From: Glaciecola sp048820975
GTDB lineage: Bacteria; Pseudomonadota; Gammaproteobacteria; Enterobacterales; Alteromonadaceae
Direction of reading: 5' to 3'
DNA length: 64,000 bases
Assembly (NCBI RefSeq): GCF_048820975.1
Contig: NZ_JBMEUF010000001.1
Coordinates: forward strand, 1,116,001 to 1,180,000
Shown: positions 53,109 to 61,475 of the stretch, one piece after another
Layout of the letters: every line of letters starts with the position of its first letter
How positions within the stretch are numbered: the stretch's first letter is position 1
The notes under the pieces: generated by a model
What the model was told of the DNA's origin: nothing
What the model saw: the letters and a program-made list of their open reading frames with translations, nothing else
Database searches by the model: none
Translations under genes and position numbers: made by a program

Positions 53109-54212
53109 TTAGTGCGTAAATGGCTCTAGGCCTGATAAACGCATTTTAATGTCAATATTGTGTAATTCTCTTGGCGCGGTATTGCTTAGGGCTTCAGCAA
53201 TAGCTTTAATATGCGCAGGCCGGCTACCGCAGCAGCCGCCAACAATATTTAGTAAACCACTTTTTGCCCATTCTTCGATATGCGCTGCCATTTCATCTGG
53301 CTCTAAGTCATACTCACCAAATTCATTCGGCAAACCTGCATTAGGATGGGCTGATACTAAACACTCACTTATTCTGGCTAATTCAGCTACGTATTGGCGC
53401 AGTAAATCAGGCCCTAATGCGCAATTTAAGCCAAAAGAAATGGGTTTTACATGGCGCAATGAATTGTAGAATGCTTCCGTTGTTTGCCCCGACAAGGTTC
53501 GCCCTGATGCATCCGTAATTGTCCCTGATATCATGACCGGCAGGCTATAACCCACTTCTTCAAATACTTCATCTACTGCATAGGCCGCGGCTTTAGCATT
53601 GAGCGTATCGAATATGGTTTCAAGCATAATTAAATCGACTTGGCCTTGAATTAACGCATGGCAAGCTTCTTTATAGTTTAGCACTAAGTCCTTAAAGGTA
53701 ACGTTGCGTTTAGCTGGATCATTTACGTCTGGAGAAATTGAAGCTGTTCGGCTAGTTGGGCCTAATACCCCCGCAACAAACCTTGGTTTGTCGGGCGTTA
53801 ATAAACTCACTTCATCGCAAGCTTCGCGTGCTAATTTGGCGGCCGCTAAGTTAATTTTAACGACTTCGTCTTGCATGTCGTAATCAGACATAGAAATAGC
53901 ATTGGCATTAAAGGTGTTTGTCTCAATAATGTCTGCACCGGCATGAAGGTAAGCCAAGTGTATATCTTTAATAAGCTTTGCTTGAGTAATCGCCAGTAAA
54001 TCGTTATTACCTTTTACATCACAATGCCAATTAGCATATTGCTCACCTCGGTAATCGGCTTCTTCAAGCTTATATTCTTGAATTTCAGTGCCCATTGCGC
54101 CATCAAGTATTAAAATACGCGATTTGGCCTGTTCGCTAATTATATCAGCTACGTATGCTCTATTTGTTGTAGAGGAATGAATATCTTGCTTACTCACGCT
54201 TGCCCTTAACAT
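53109..54212 (-). CDS. metH: Methionine synthase, homocysteine-binding module (split MetH, N-terminal part)
   Basis: Homocysteine S-methyltransferase domain of 367 residues, equal to the first module of MetH. The zinc ligands are Cys264 in FGLNCALG and Cys327/Cys328 in VGGCCGSRP. ILDGAMGTEIQEY is the N-terminal signature. It ends RLSGLEPFTH followed by TAA; the RLSGLEP block is the normal end of this module. The partner modules are encoded directly downstream. The two proteins must associate, or read-through must occur, for the reaction. It starts 4 bases after metA. Confidence 0.93.
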   Translation of the reverse strand: MLRASVSKQDIHSSTTNRAYVADIISEQAKSRILILDGAMGTEIQEYKLEEADYRGEQYANWHCDVKGNNDLLAITQAKLIKDIHLAYLHAGADIIETNTFNANAISMSDYDMQDEVVKINLAAAKLAREACDEVSLLTPDKPRFVAGVLGPTSRTASISPDVNDPAKRNVTFKDLVLNYKEACHALIQGQVDLIMLETIFDTLNAKAAAYAVDEVFEEVGYSLPVMISGTITDASGRTLSGQTTEAFYNSLRHVKPISFGLNCALGPDLLRQYVAELARISECLVSAHPNAGLPNEFGEYDLEPDEMAAHIEEWAKSGLLNIVGGCCGSRPAHIKAIAEALSNTAPRELHNIDIKMRLSGLEPFTH

Positions 54213-54216
54213 TATG

Positions 54217-55140
54217 TTAGTCGCCTATTAATTCATTTAAATCAAATGGCGTAGTTTGATACACATAGTAATTTAACCAATTGGTAAATAACAAATTTCC
54301 ATGAGATTTCCAGCGCATGAGCACTTTTTTATCAGGCTTGTTATCTTGGTAGTAGTTTTCTGGAATTGACGGCTCAAGCCCTGCTTCTTTGTCTCGCTTG
54401 TATTCTTGATCAAGCGTAGTTGGGTCATACTCAGGATGCCCCGTAACGAACACCATGCGCTTGTCAGTAGTTGCCGCAATATAAACACCAGCATCATCAG
54501 ACTGCGCAAGAATATCCAGTTGATTAACATTAGCATAATCTTGCGTGCGTATTTGTGCAACGCGCGAATGTGGGGCCCAAAATTCAGGGTCAAACCCTCG
54601 CATCAATTCATTTTTTTCATCTAAAACAGAATGGTTAAATACCCCTGACAATTTTGAATCGCGAAGTTGTTTATCGACATTGAAAAAGTGATACATTGCA
54701 GCGTGCGCAGCCCAGCATAAATAAAAGGTTGATTGCACATTTCGTTTAGCCCAGTCCATAAGCTCTTGCATATGCGACCAATATTTTACGTCTTTGTATT
54801 CTAAGTTACCTAAGGGCGCGCCTGTTACAATCAGGCCATCATATTTTTTATCTTTAACTTCACTGAATAAATGATAAAAAGCCTTCATATGTGAAGCCGG
54901 CGTATTTTTAGGTGCCGTTTCATCTATGCGAATCAAGTCAACGTTAATTTGCAGCGGGGTGTTTGATAACAACCTTAAGATCTGCGTTTCTGTTTCAATT
55001 TTATTGGGCATTAAATTAAGAATGCCTACTTGCATTGGACGAATATTTTGACTGATAGCGCGTTCGTTATCCATCACGAAGATGTTTTCATTTAACAAAT
55101 CTTCAAGAGCAGGAAGTTCAGCGGGTAATGTAATGGGCAT
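54217..55140 (-). CDS. metA: Homoserine O-succinyltransferase (MetA family)
   Basis: First enzyme of the methionine branch: acylates homoserine. It has 307 residues from ATG 55140 with AGGTGA 6 bases upstream; a GTG 9 bases further out is less likely. Cys142 in FYLCWAAHAAMYHF is the acyl-enzyme nucleophile, and VTGHPEYD holds the His/Glu pair. LMPNKIETE has the conserved Lys47. MetA and MetX-like acyl choices (succinyl or acetyl) depend on one residue that I cannot assign with certainty. It leads the metA-metH operon. Confidence 0.95.
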   Translation of the reverse strand: MPITLPAELPALEDLLNENIFVMDNERAISQNIRPMQVGILNLMPNKIETETQILRLLSNTPLQINVDLIRIDETAPKNTPASHMKAFYHLFSEVKDKKYDGLIVTGAPLGNLEYKDVKYWSHMQELMDWAKRNVQSTFYLCWAAHAAMYHFFNVDKQLRDSKLSGVFNHSVLDEKNELMRGFDPEFWAPHSRVAQIRTQDYANVNQLDILAQSDDAGVYIAATTDKRMVFVTGHPEYDPTTLDQEYKRDKEAGLEPSIPENYYQDNKPDKKVLMRWKSHGNLLFTNWLNYYVYQTTPFDLNELIGD

Positions 55141-55204
55141 GACAATCACCTATCAATTAAAAAGATAGGCTATTGTGGCAAGTAAACGAAAAAAGTCAAC
55201 ATCT

Positions 55205-55228
55205 TTACGTCTAGACGTCTAAACGTTT
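55205..55228 (-). promoter_or_regulatory. MetJ operator: three tandem met boxes
   Basis: Three consecutive 8-base boxes, TTACGTCT, AGACGTCT and AAACGTTT, in register; the middle one is a perfect match to AGACGTCT. A fourth, weaker box (55197-55204) may precede them. They lie about 65 bases upstream of metA, so S-adenosylmethionine-bound MetJ should repress metA and both metH parts. Confidence 0.9.
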
Positions 55229-55245
55229 ATGGAAAAAATTTGTTT

Positions 55246-55713
55246 TTACGACTGTTTGCTTCTGTGTAAACCAATTAACACTTCAGCTTCAGCGCGCGGA
55301 AGTTCACAGGCTTCCATAATATCTTCTAAGCTAGCCCCTGCCGCTACCAATTCATTGGCTTTAGTGTACATGCGAATACCTGGATCTTGGTGTTGTAATT
55401 GTTGAGTTTGGTTTTCAAGCTGCCGTAATTCCTGACTATTTAGCGCAAGTTGGTGACGAATTTCTGACACTTCGTCTTGAATGCTTGACGAAAGTTGCTC
55501 CGTATTAGCACTATTGTTTTGGGCAAATGCTTTGAGTTGTTCTTCTTGCTTTTTCAACAATTGATACAAGTCATTTATGAGTTTAATTGACTGTCCTAGG
55601 CGTGTGTTCACTGTTTTAGCGTATTGATAAAAAACAACACAAAGTAAAACAATTACAACTAACATAACAAGGCTAAGTAGCGTTAATTTTTCGGGGCTTA
55701 AATATAAATTCAT
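55246..55713 (-). CDS. DUF2802 protein, membrane-anchored
   Basis: Protein of 155 residues from ATG 55713 (MNLYLSPEKLTLLSLVMLVV): one N-terminal helix (about 8-32), a coiled-coil region (about 45-110) and a C-terminal DUF2802 helix-turn-helix-like tail (MYTKANELVAAGASLEDIMEACELPRAEAEVL in two parts). DUF2802 genes usually close the chemotaxis operon in Alteromonas, Shewanella and Vibrio. A TTG 30 bases upstream is in frame but has no good ribosome site. Function unknown. Confidence 0.8.
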   Translation of the reverse strand: MNLYLSPEKLTLLSLVMLVVIVLLCVVFYQYAKTVNTRLGQSIKLINDLYQLLKKQEEQLKAFAQNNSANTEQLSSSIQDEVSEIRHQLALNSQELRQLENQTQQLQHQDPGIRMYTKANELVAAGASLEDIMEACELPRAEAEVLIGLHRSKQS

Positions 55714-55789
55714 ATAAAAAGTTGGATGCTTATGCCATGGCAATTGAAATAAAATTGATTTAATTCAACAACAAGCAGTAAACATGCCA

Positions 55790-55823
55790 AAACAGCCGGT
55801 TGTATTTCTACAGCCGGCTGTTT
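55790..55823 (-). terminator. Strong hairpin between cheW and DUF2802
   Basis: A 15-base stem with one G-U pair (AAACAGCCGGTTGTA with TACAGCCGGCTGTTT) and loop TTTC. On the minus strand it is followed by TTTT. It can reduce or stop read-through from cheW. Confidence 0.65.
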
Positions 55824-55848
55824 ACGAACAATTTAGAGTTTGGTGGGC

Positions 55849-56340
55849 TTACATGCCGGCTAGGTCATCCCACTCTTCGTCTGATAACAATTTATTAAGG
55901 TCAACCAATATGAGTAGTTCTTCGCCGCGATTACTCACACCTTGAATAAATTTGGCGCTTTCTTCTGTGCCTACGTTTGGAGCGCTATCAATTTCAGATG
56001 ATTTCAAATATACCACCTCGGCAACGCTATCAACTAGAATGCCTACAACGTGCTCATCTGATTCAATAATCACAATACGTGAGTTATCCGTAATTTCAGA
56101 AGACGGTAATCCAAAACGCGCTCGCGTATCAATAACCGTAACCACGTTACCACGCAAATTGATAATACCCATTACGTAATTCGGCGCTCCAGGTACAGGG
56201 GCTATTTCTGTATAGCGCAAGACTTCTTGAACCTGCATTACATTGATGCCGTAAGTTTCTTCGTCAAGTCTGTAGGTTACCCACTGAAGTACCTGATCAT
56301 TTGGATCTGAGGTGGTCGCTGTGGTTCTTTCTTGTGACAT
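55849..56340 (-). CDS. cheW: Chemotaxis coupling protein CheW
   Basis: Scaffold protein of 163 residues linking receptors to CheA. QWVTYRLDEETYGINVMQVQEVLR is the first subdomain, MGIINLRGNVVTVIDTRARFG the conserved core, and VVGILVDSVAEVV follows. It lies 63 bases after parP in the chemotaxis operon. Confidence 0.96.
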   Translation of the reverse strand: MSQERTTATTSDPNDQVLQWVTYRLDEETYGINVMQVQEVLRYTEIAPVPGAPNYVMGIINLRGNVVTVIDTRARFGLPSSEITDNSRIVIIESDEHVVGILVDSVAEVVYLKSSEIDSAPNVGTEESAKFIQGVSNRGEELLILVDLNKLLSDEEWDDLAGM

Positions 56341-56403
56341 TCGCTTTTGCTCCGCTACATCGATTGGTTAATCGTCGAGTTTTATACTGTACTTGCCTGC
56401 CTA

Positions 56404-57228
56404 TTAATGCATTCTTCCAAGCACAACTTGTACCATTCTTGCACCATCTACCAGTGCACACATTTTATCTTTCAATACACCTGCTGACCAAGCCCGTTTG
56501 GCGCTTTCGCCACGCCATTTAATATCACTTTTGTCTAAGGTCATAGTCATACTAATTTGCTCACAACAAAGTACATACGGGCTTTTTCCTAATTGAATTG
56601 CAAACTTATAATCTAATGAGGCCTGCAGCTCTTTAGTGTAACGCTCGGGTATTATGCAGCGCGCCGTATCAATGCACTGATACGTGTTATCACCTTTTAT
56701 TAGCAAGCCCATAAACCACGGTGGCTTCCCTACTATAGGCGACACTTTAGTCAGCGTATGTATACCGCCTAATTCAACTAAAGGTAAGGCTAAAACAAGC
56801 CCCGCGACTTCGCATAACAACACTTGAAAGCGCTCATCTAAGTGTTCTTTAAGTGAAATCTGACTATTTCTAATTCCACTTATATCTTCTATTTCGGCAA
56901 CTTGCGCGATTTCTTGATGACTGATTGATGCTGATTCATCAAGTTTGTGCTTATATTCAGGAATTTCCTGCTTTTCAGTTATTTCAGCTGACTTAACCTG
57001 AATATTGCTGTGAACAGACGGAGCATCCAACAGCAGCGATAAACTTTGCGCCTTTTTTAGTAAAAGCTCAGCTTCACTGAGTTTATGAGCATAATCGCTC
57101 TCTGCGAGCTCGACATGCGTATATTTAAAGTCTGCTTTTGACTGTGTCAAATCAGTGAAATAATCTTGTACAGCAAGATTTGAGGGTGAATTTGAAGAAT
57201 CGGGCTTATGCATTTTTGAGTAACTCAT
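56404..57228 (-). CDS. parP: ParP-like CheW-domain protein
   Basis: Protein of about 274 residues with an N-terminal variable, low-complexity part (1-140) and a C-terminal CheW-like domain (FQVLLCEVAGLVLALPLVELG and AGVLKDKMCALVDGARMVQ). This is the plan of ParP, which links CheA arrays to the polar ParC. Its Cys-rich IQLGKSPYVLCCEQ is a local feature. Two in-frame ATGs (57228 and 57213) precede the body; the gene overlaps parC by 23 or 8 bases. Neither has a strong ribosome binding site. Confidence 0.85.
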   Translation of the reverse strand: MSYSKMHKPDSSNSPSNLAVQDYFTDLTQSKADFKYTHVELAESDYAHKLSEAELLLKKAQSLSLLLDAPSVHSNIQVKSAEITEKQEIPEYKHKLDESASISHQEIAQVAEIEDISGIRNSQISLKEHLDERFQVLLCEVAGLVLALPLVELGGIHTLTKVSPIVGKPPWFMGLLIKGDNTYQCIDTARCIIPERYTKELQASLDYKFAIQLGKSPYVLCCEQISMTMTLDKSDIKWRGESAKRAWSAGVLKDKMCALVDGARMVQVVLGRMH

Positions 57229-57982
57229 TGACGAGCTTTTCGTACGCAAATGAGCCTCTAGTATTTGGCGCAATTTGATTAATAGGTAAACCTGCTGCAC
57301 TGGCGTCTCTGAATTTCGTATCTACAGGCACGTACCCTTTCCAAATATTACCTTTGTATTTTTCCCGCATTTGGCTAAACGCTCCAATGCAGGCTTTCAC
57401 GCGTTTATCAAATAAGGTTGGAACCACTAAATAAGATGCTTTGGCTGTTAAACTGTTTTTCATAAGCTCAAGGGTGTGAATCATTTTGTCTAAACCTTGT
57501 AGCGCTAAATGCTCTGTTTGTGTAGGCAAAATGATTTTATGAGCCGCCACTAATGCATTTACCATTAGCACACCTAAAACAGGTGGGCAGTCCATTATCA
57601 TTACATCGTATTTACTCGCAAATTTTTGCGCGACTTTTTGCATAATCAAGCCTTTACCCTCTTGCTCCCCAAGCGTTTTATCTAAGGTTGCCAATGCCAT
57701 GTGGGCTGGTAACAAATCCACATTTTTTATGCTTGATTGCAAAGTGGCTTGTGCCAGCACAGTAGTAAATGCCTTATCAGAGTTACTTGCCATAAATACA
57801 TCATATAAATTCAATGCTTGGCATTCAGAATCAACACCAAGATAATGGGTAAGAGAGGCGTGAGGGTCTAGGTCAACTAACAGCGTTTTAAATCCCATTG
57901 CACTTAAACAACCTGCAATAGAAATGGCTGAAGTTGTTTTGCCAACTCCGCCTTTCTGATTAACGACTGTCCACACCTTCAT
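57206..57982 (-). CDS. parC: ParC-like ParA-family ATPase for chemotaxis array positioning
   Basis: ATPase of 258 residues. The deviant Walker A reads VVNQKGGVGKTTSAIS, and Walker A' is DLDPHASLTHYLG; MDCPPVLG carries the switch/Walker B region. In Vibrio the gene between cheA and parP encodes ParC, which forms a polar gradient and recruits chemotaxis arrays. The location here is the same. It overlaps parP, suggesting coupled translation. There is no parB or parS partner, as expected. Confidence 0.92.
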   Translation of the reverse strand: MKVWTVVNQKGGVGKTTSAISIAGCLSAMGFKTLLVDLDPHASLTHYLGVDSECQALNLYDVFMASNSDKAFTTVLAQATLQSSIKNVDLLPAHMALATLDKTLGEQEGKGLIMQKVAQKFASKYDVMIMDCPPVLGVLMVNALVAAHKIILPTQTEHLALQGLDKMIHTLELMKNSLTAKASYLVVPTLFDKRVKACIGAFSQMREKYKGNIWKGYVPVDTKFRDASAAGLPINQIAPNTRGSFAYEKLVNELLKNA

Positions 57983-58087
57983 TTAATGAGTTCTCTGTGC
58001 TTGTGAATACTTACCTAAACTGCCATTACGCTGAATTTACAGGCTTGCAAGTTGTCAAAGTAGGTAGCTGAAAGGCTTACAACGCTA

Positions 58088-60250
58088 CTATGCGTAGCGT
58101 TTTAGTAAGCTAGGTATATCTAAAATAAGTGCTATGCCGCCGTCAGACGTGATTGTTGCCCCGGCCATGCCTGGTGTACCTTGCAACAAGGTATCAAGAG
58201 GCTTAATAACCACTTCTTCTTGGCCTATTAATGAATCTACAACAAATCCAACTTGCTGCGTTCCTATTTGCACCACAACCACATGCCCTTGAGCACGGTC
58301 AGATTTTGGCTTATGAGGATTCAACCAATCATTTAAATAAAATAGTGGAATCGCCTTTGAACGCACAATCATAGTTAATTGGCTATCAACCGTATTCGTT
58401 TTGCTCACATCCATGTTGATTATTTCATTTACAGAGCCTAAGGGTAGTGCAAATGTTTGCTCACCTACTACTATCATTAATGTAGGTAAAATAGCTAATG
58501 TAAGCGGTACTTTAATTTCTAAAGTTGTACCTACACCCAACTGTGAGTTTATATTAACGGTTCCGTTTAGCTGGTTTATCTTAGTTTTTACTACGTCCAT
58601 GCCCACACCACGACCGGAAATATCACTAATCTCGGTTTTGGTTGAGAAACCTGGCGCAAAAATTAAGTTAAACGCTTCAACGTCTGACATACGGGCGGCT
58701 GAGTCTGCATCTAATACACCGCGGCTAATAGCAATTTCTTTGAGTTTTTCAGCGTCCATCCCTTTACCATCATCAGCAATGGTTAAAAGAATATGGTCAC
58801 CCTCTTGTGAAGCTGCAAGCCTGACTGTGCCCATACGAGCCTTGCCCGCTTGCTCACGTTCATCAGGCATTTCTACACCATGATCCACCGAGTTTCTTAC
58901 CAAGTGAACTAGGGGATCGGCCAAGGCCTCTACTAAATTTTTATCTAAATCTGTTTCTTCACCCTCAAGTACTAGTGAAATTTCTTTTTTGAGGGTACGC
59001 GCTAAATCTCGAACAACACGTGGGAAGCGGCCAAATACTTTCTTAATTGGTTGCATGCGCGTTTTCATCACTGCGCCTTGCAAGTCGCCGGTTACTACGT
59101 CTAAGTTAGCAATCGCTTTGGTCATGCTTTCATCGGCAATATTAATGCCTAAGCTTAGCAAGCGGTTTCTTACAAGTACTAGCTCACCCACCATATTCAT
59201 AATTTGGTCTAAGCGCTTAGTGTCTACCCGAACGGTCGTCTCTTGTTGCGGAGGCGCGGGCTTATTCTCAGGCTTTTTAGCGGGTGCGGCTGCTTTAGCA
59301 ACAGGCTTAGCAGGCGCTTTAGCCGGCGCAGCTTTCGCATCGGCTTTGCTATCTTTTGCCGGCGTAGTTGACGCAGGCGCAGATTGTTTGGGCGCGCTAG
59401 GCGTTGATTCAGGCTTATTCTCTGTTGGCGTATCGGCTACTTTGGGCGCTTGGCCTTTACCATGTAAGTTATCTAGTAAGGCTTCAAATTCATCATCACT
59501 AATTTCATCATCATTAGTTGATGCAGCGGGAGCAGGTGCTTTTTCTTCGGCTTTATCGGTTTTAAACGAACCTTGCCCGTGAATATCATCAAGTAATGCT
59601 TCAAATTCGTCATCACTTATATCGTCAGAATCACTCGCTGCAGGCGTAGCTTTAGCCGGTGCATCTGAAGGAGAACCGCTACCATGAAGTTCATCTAATA
59701 GCGCTTCAAATTCATCTTCTGTAATCTCATCTATTGAGTCACCGCCAGATTTATCACTATTTGTTGCAGAGGCTACTTCTGGTTCGCTTACTTCAGGTTC
59801 AACTGGCGCAGGCGCTTCTTCGCTAGCAGACGCTTCACCAAAAATATTTTCATCGGGTGATTCAGGTTTGCTTAATTTGTGTAGTAAATCGATAAGTTGC
59901 GGCGGAGCAGCCTGCAAAGGCTCTCTGGCTTTCACTTTTTCGAACATCTCTACTACTTCGTCGGTGGCTTGTAGAATCACATCCATCAACTCAGGTGTTA
60001 AAGAGCGATTCCCTTGGCGCATCATGTCAAACACATTTTCAGCACCATGGCAGATGTCTACAAGTTCTGTTAATGACAAAAATCCAGCTCCACCCTTTAC
60101 GGTATGGTAGCCACGGAAAATTGCATTTAACAAATCACTGTTTTCAGGATTGTTCTCAAGATCAACAAGTTGTTCTTGGAGTTGTTCAAGAATCTCTCCA
60201 GCTTCCACTAAAAAGTCTTGTAATATATCCTCGTCAACTTCAAACGACAT
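58088..60250 (-). CDS. cheA: Chemotaxis histidine kinase CheA
   Basis: Kinase of 720 residues. P1 (1-105) carries His49 in FRGYHTVKGGAGFL. Between about 125 and 340 there is no recognisable P2 domain but three copies of an acidic helix motif and a Pro/Ala/Lys-rich linker. P3 is about 340-400; P4 (405-585) has HLVRNSVDHG, ADDGKGM and SGRGVGMD; P5 (590-720) is CheW-like. It passes phosphate to CheY. The P2 replacement suggests a different route for CheY docking, or a ParP-binding region. Confidence 0.95.
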   Translation of the reverse strand: MSFEVDEDILQDFLVEAGEILEQLQEQLVDLENNPENSDLLNAIFRGYHTVKGGAGFLSLTELVDICHGAENVFDMMRQGNRSLTPELMDVILQATDEVVEMFEKVKAREPLQAAPPQLIDLLHKLSKPESPDENIFGEASASEEAPAPVEPEVSEPEVASATNSDKSGGDSIDEITEDEFEALLDELHGSGSPSDAPAKATPAASDSDDISDDEFEALLDDIHGQGSFKTDKAEEKAPAPAASTNDDEISDDEFEALLDNLHGKGQAPKVADTPTENKPESTPSAPKQSAPASTTPAKDSKADAKAAPAKAPAKPVAKAAAPAKKPENKPAPPQQETTVRVDTKRLDQIMNMVGELVLVRNRLLSLGINIADESMTKAIANLDVVTGDLQGAVMKTRMQPIKKVFGRFPRVVRDLARTLKKEISLVLEGEETDLDKNLVEALADPLVHLVRNSVDHGVEMPDEREQAGKARMGTVRLAASQEGDHILLTIADDGKGMDAEKLKEIAISRGVLDADSAARMSDVEAFNLIFAPGFSTKTEISDISGRGVGMDVVKTKINQLNGTVNINSQLGVGTTLEIKVPLTLAILPTLMIVVGEQTFALPLGSVNEIINMDVSKTNTVDSQLTMIVRSKAIPLFYLNDWLNPHKPKSDRAQGHVVVVQIGTQQVGFVVDSLIGQEEVVIKPLDTLLQGTPGMAGATITSDGGIALILDIPSLLKRYA
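59459..59731 (-). repeat. Triple 17-residue repeat in the CheA linker
   Basis: Residues 174-190, 209-225 and 248-264 follow [D/E]I[S/T][D/E]DEFEALLD-x-[L/I]HG. The first two are 35 and the last two 39 residues apart. The pattern resembles the CheY-binding tail of CheZ, DDVDDLLSSLGF, encoded next door. Confidence 0.85.
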
Positions 60251-60262
60251 TCGTTCGCTCCC

Positions 60263-61009
60263 CTAAAACCCTAAGCTTGACAGCAAGTCATCAACGTCAT
60301 CTTGGTTATCCATGACGTCTTCACGTTTTGCTGCATCGATAATTGGCCCTTCGGCTTTTACTTTATCGTCTATTTCTAGAGAAGGTTGAGTTTTATCTTT
60401 GATTTGTGATGTATCACCGAACGTAGCAAGCATTTCAACAAGGTGTTGTTCCACTTCGTTTACTAAGCCGATGACTTGTCTTATAACTTGGCCAGTTAAG
60501 TCTTGATAGCCTTGTGCCATGAGTACTTCTGTTAAACTGCTATTTAATGCGCGTGAATCTTTTGAGACACTCTCTAATACGCAATCTAACTCAATGCATA
60601 AATGCTTAAATTCACCAAGTTCTATTTGGCGGCTCATTAATTTCTTCCACTCAGGTAAAATGGCCTCTAGGCGGTCATTTAACTGCTCAGCAATAGGCAT
60701 GCTTTTTTCAACCGCATCCATTGTTGAGTTAGCGGCTTTTTCAGTTTCCTCAATCACGTACTCTAAACGAGACGTGGCATCGGGTAGCGATACTTCTGCC
60801 AAGCCAACTAACTTTTCATCCACGTTAAAATCGGTCAATGAATCGTGTAATTGGCGTGTTAACTTTCCTACTTCAGAAAATAGTTCCGCAGACTCATTTA
60901 GCGATATTGTGTGAATAATATCGTTTGCTGACTCAGTCTCGCCATTTTCTAGATGCTGAACCAATAGTTTGGCTTGCTCTAAAGATATAAGAGGTTGCTC
61001 TTGCGTCAT
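60263..61009 (-). CDS. cheZ: CheY-P phosphatase CheZ
   Basis: Protein of 248 residues. A long helical hairpin (about 60-175) carries LMAQGYQDLTGQVIRQVIGLV, with the catalytic Gln of the DxTGQ region. The C-terminal DDVDDLLSSLGF binds CheY. It removes the aspartyl phosphate from CheY. It lies between cheY and cheA, as in Vibrio and Shewanella. Confidence 0.95.
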   Translation of the reverse strand: MTQEQPLISLEQAKLLVQHLENGETESANDIIHTISLNESAELFSEVGKLTRQLHDSLTDFNVDEKLVGLAEVSLPDATSRLEYVIEETEKAANSTMDAVEKSMPIAEQLNDRLEAILPEWKKLMSRQIELGEFKHLCIELDCVLESVSKDSRALNSSLTEVLMAQGYQDLTGQVIRQVIGLVNEVEQHLVEMLATFGDTSQIKDKTQPSLEIDDKVKAEGPIIDAAKREDVMDNQDDVDDLLSSLGF

Positions 61010-61032
61010 GGGTTTGTTCCTAGTTAGTTGGA

Positions 61033-61416
61033 TTAACCTAAACGTTCAAATATCTTATCTAGCTTCTCTTTTAACGTGGCTGCGGTAAACGGTTTCACTA
61101 CGTAACCATTAACACCGGCTTGAGCCGCCGCTACAATTTGCTCTTTTTTAGCTTCAGCCGTTACCATTAATACTGGTAAAGGTTTTAGCTTATCGTTAGA
61201 GCGTATTGCGCGCAGTAAATCTATGCCCTGCATACCGGGCATATTCCAGTCAGTAACCACAAAATCAAAGTCGCCTTGTAACAACATTGGCAAGGCGGTG
61301 TTTCCATCGTCTGCCTCTTGAATGTTAGTAAAGCCCAAGTCTTTCAACAAATTTTTAATGATCCGACGCATAGTTGAGAAGTCATCAACTACTAGGATTT
61401 TCATATTCTTATCCAA
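61033..61416 (-). CDS. cheY: Chemotaxis response regulator CheY
   Basis: Single receiver domain of 127 residues. The acid pocket is Asp11/Asp12 in KILVVDDFSTMRR, the phosphorylated residue is Asp56 in VVTDWNMPG, and Thr86 and Lys108 (VKPF) complete the site. TTG 61416 is used because GGAGG is 5 bases upstream and the reading LDKNMKIL resembles Vibrio CheY; ATG 61404 is the alternative. It switches flagellar rotation. Confidence 0.96.
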   Translation of the reverse strand: MDKNMKILVVDDFSTMRRIIKNLLKDLGFTNIQEADDGNTALPMLLQGDFDFVVTDWNMPGMQGIDLLRAIRSNDKLKPLPVLMVTAEAKKEQIVAAAQAGVNGYVVKPFTAATLKEKLDKIFERLG

Positions 61417-61475
61417 AACTACCTCCGAAATGGATGTGCATTTAACTGCTTTAATTTAAATTAATAAGTATGTGA

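Noticed and set aside
53079..53111. MetH split as a frameshift or decayed gene
   Set aside because: Both parts are in the same frame, all conserved residues are present, and the downstream part has its own ribosome binding site, so a pseudogene is unlikely.
58989..59582. 197-residue open frame on the plus strand opposite cheA
   Set aside because: It is the antisense of the CheA linker; its Ala/Gly/Ser-rich sequence comes from the complementary low-complexity codons, and CheA is certain on the minus strand.
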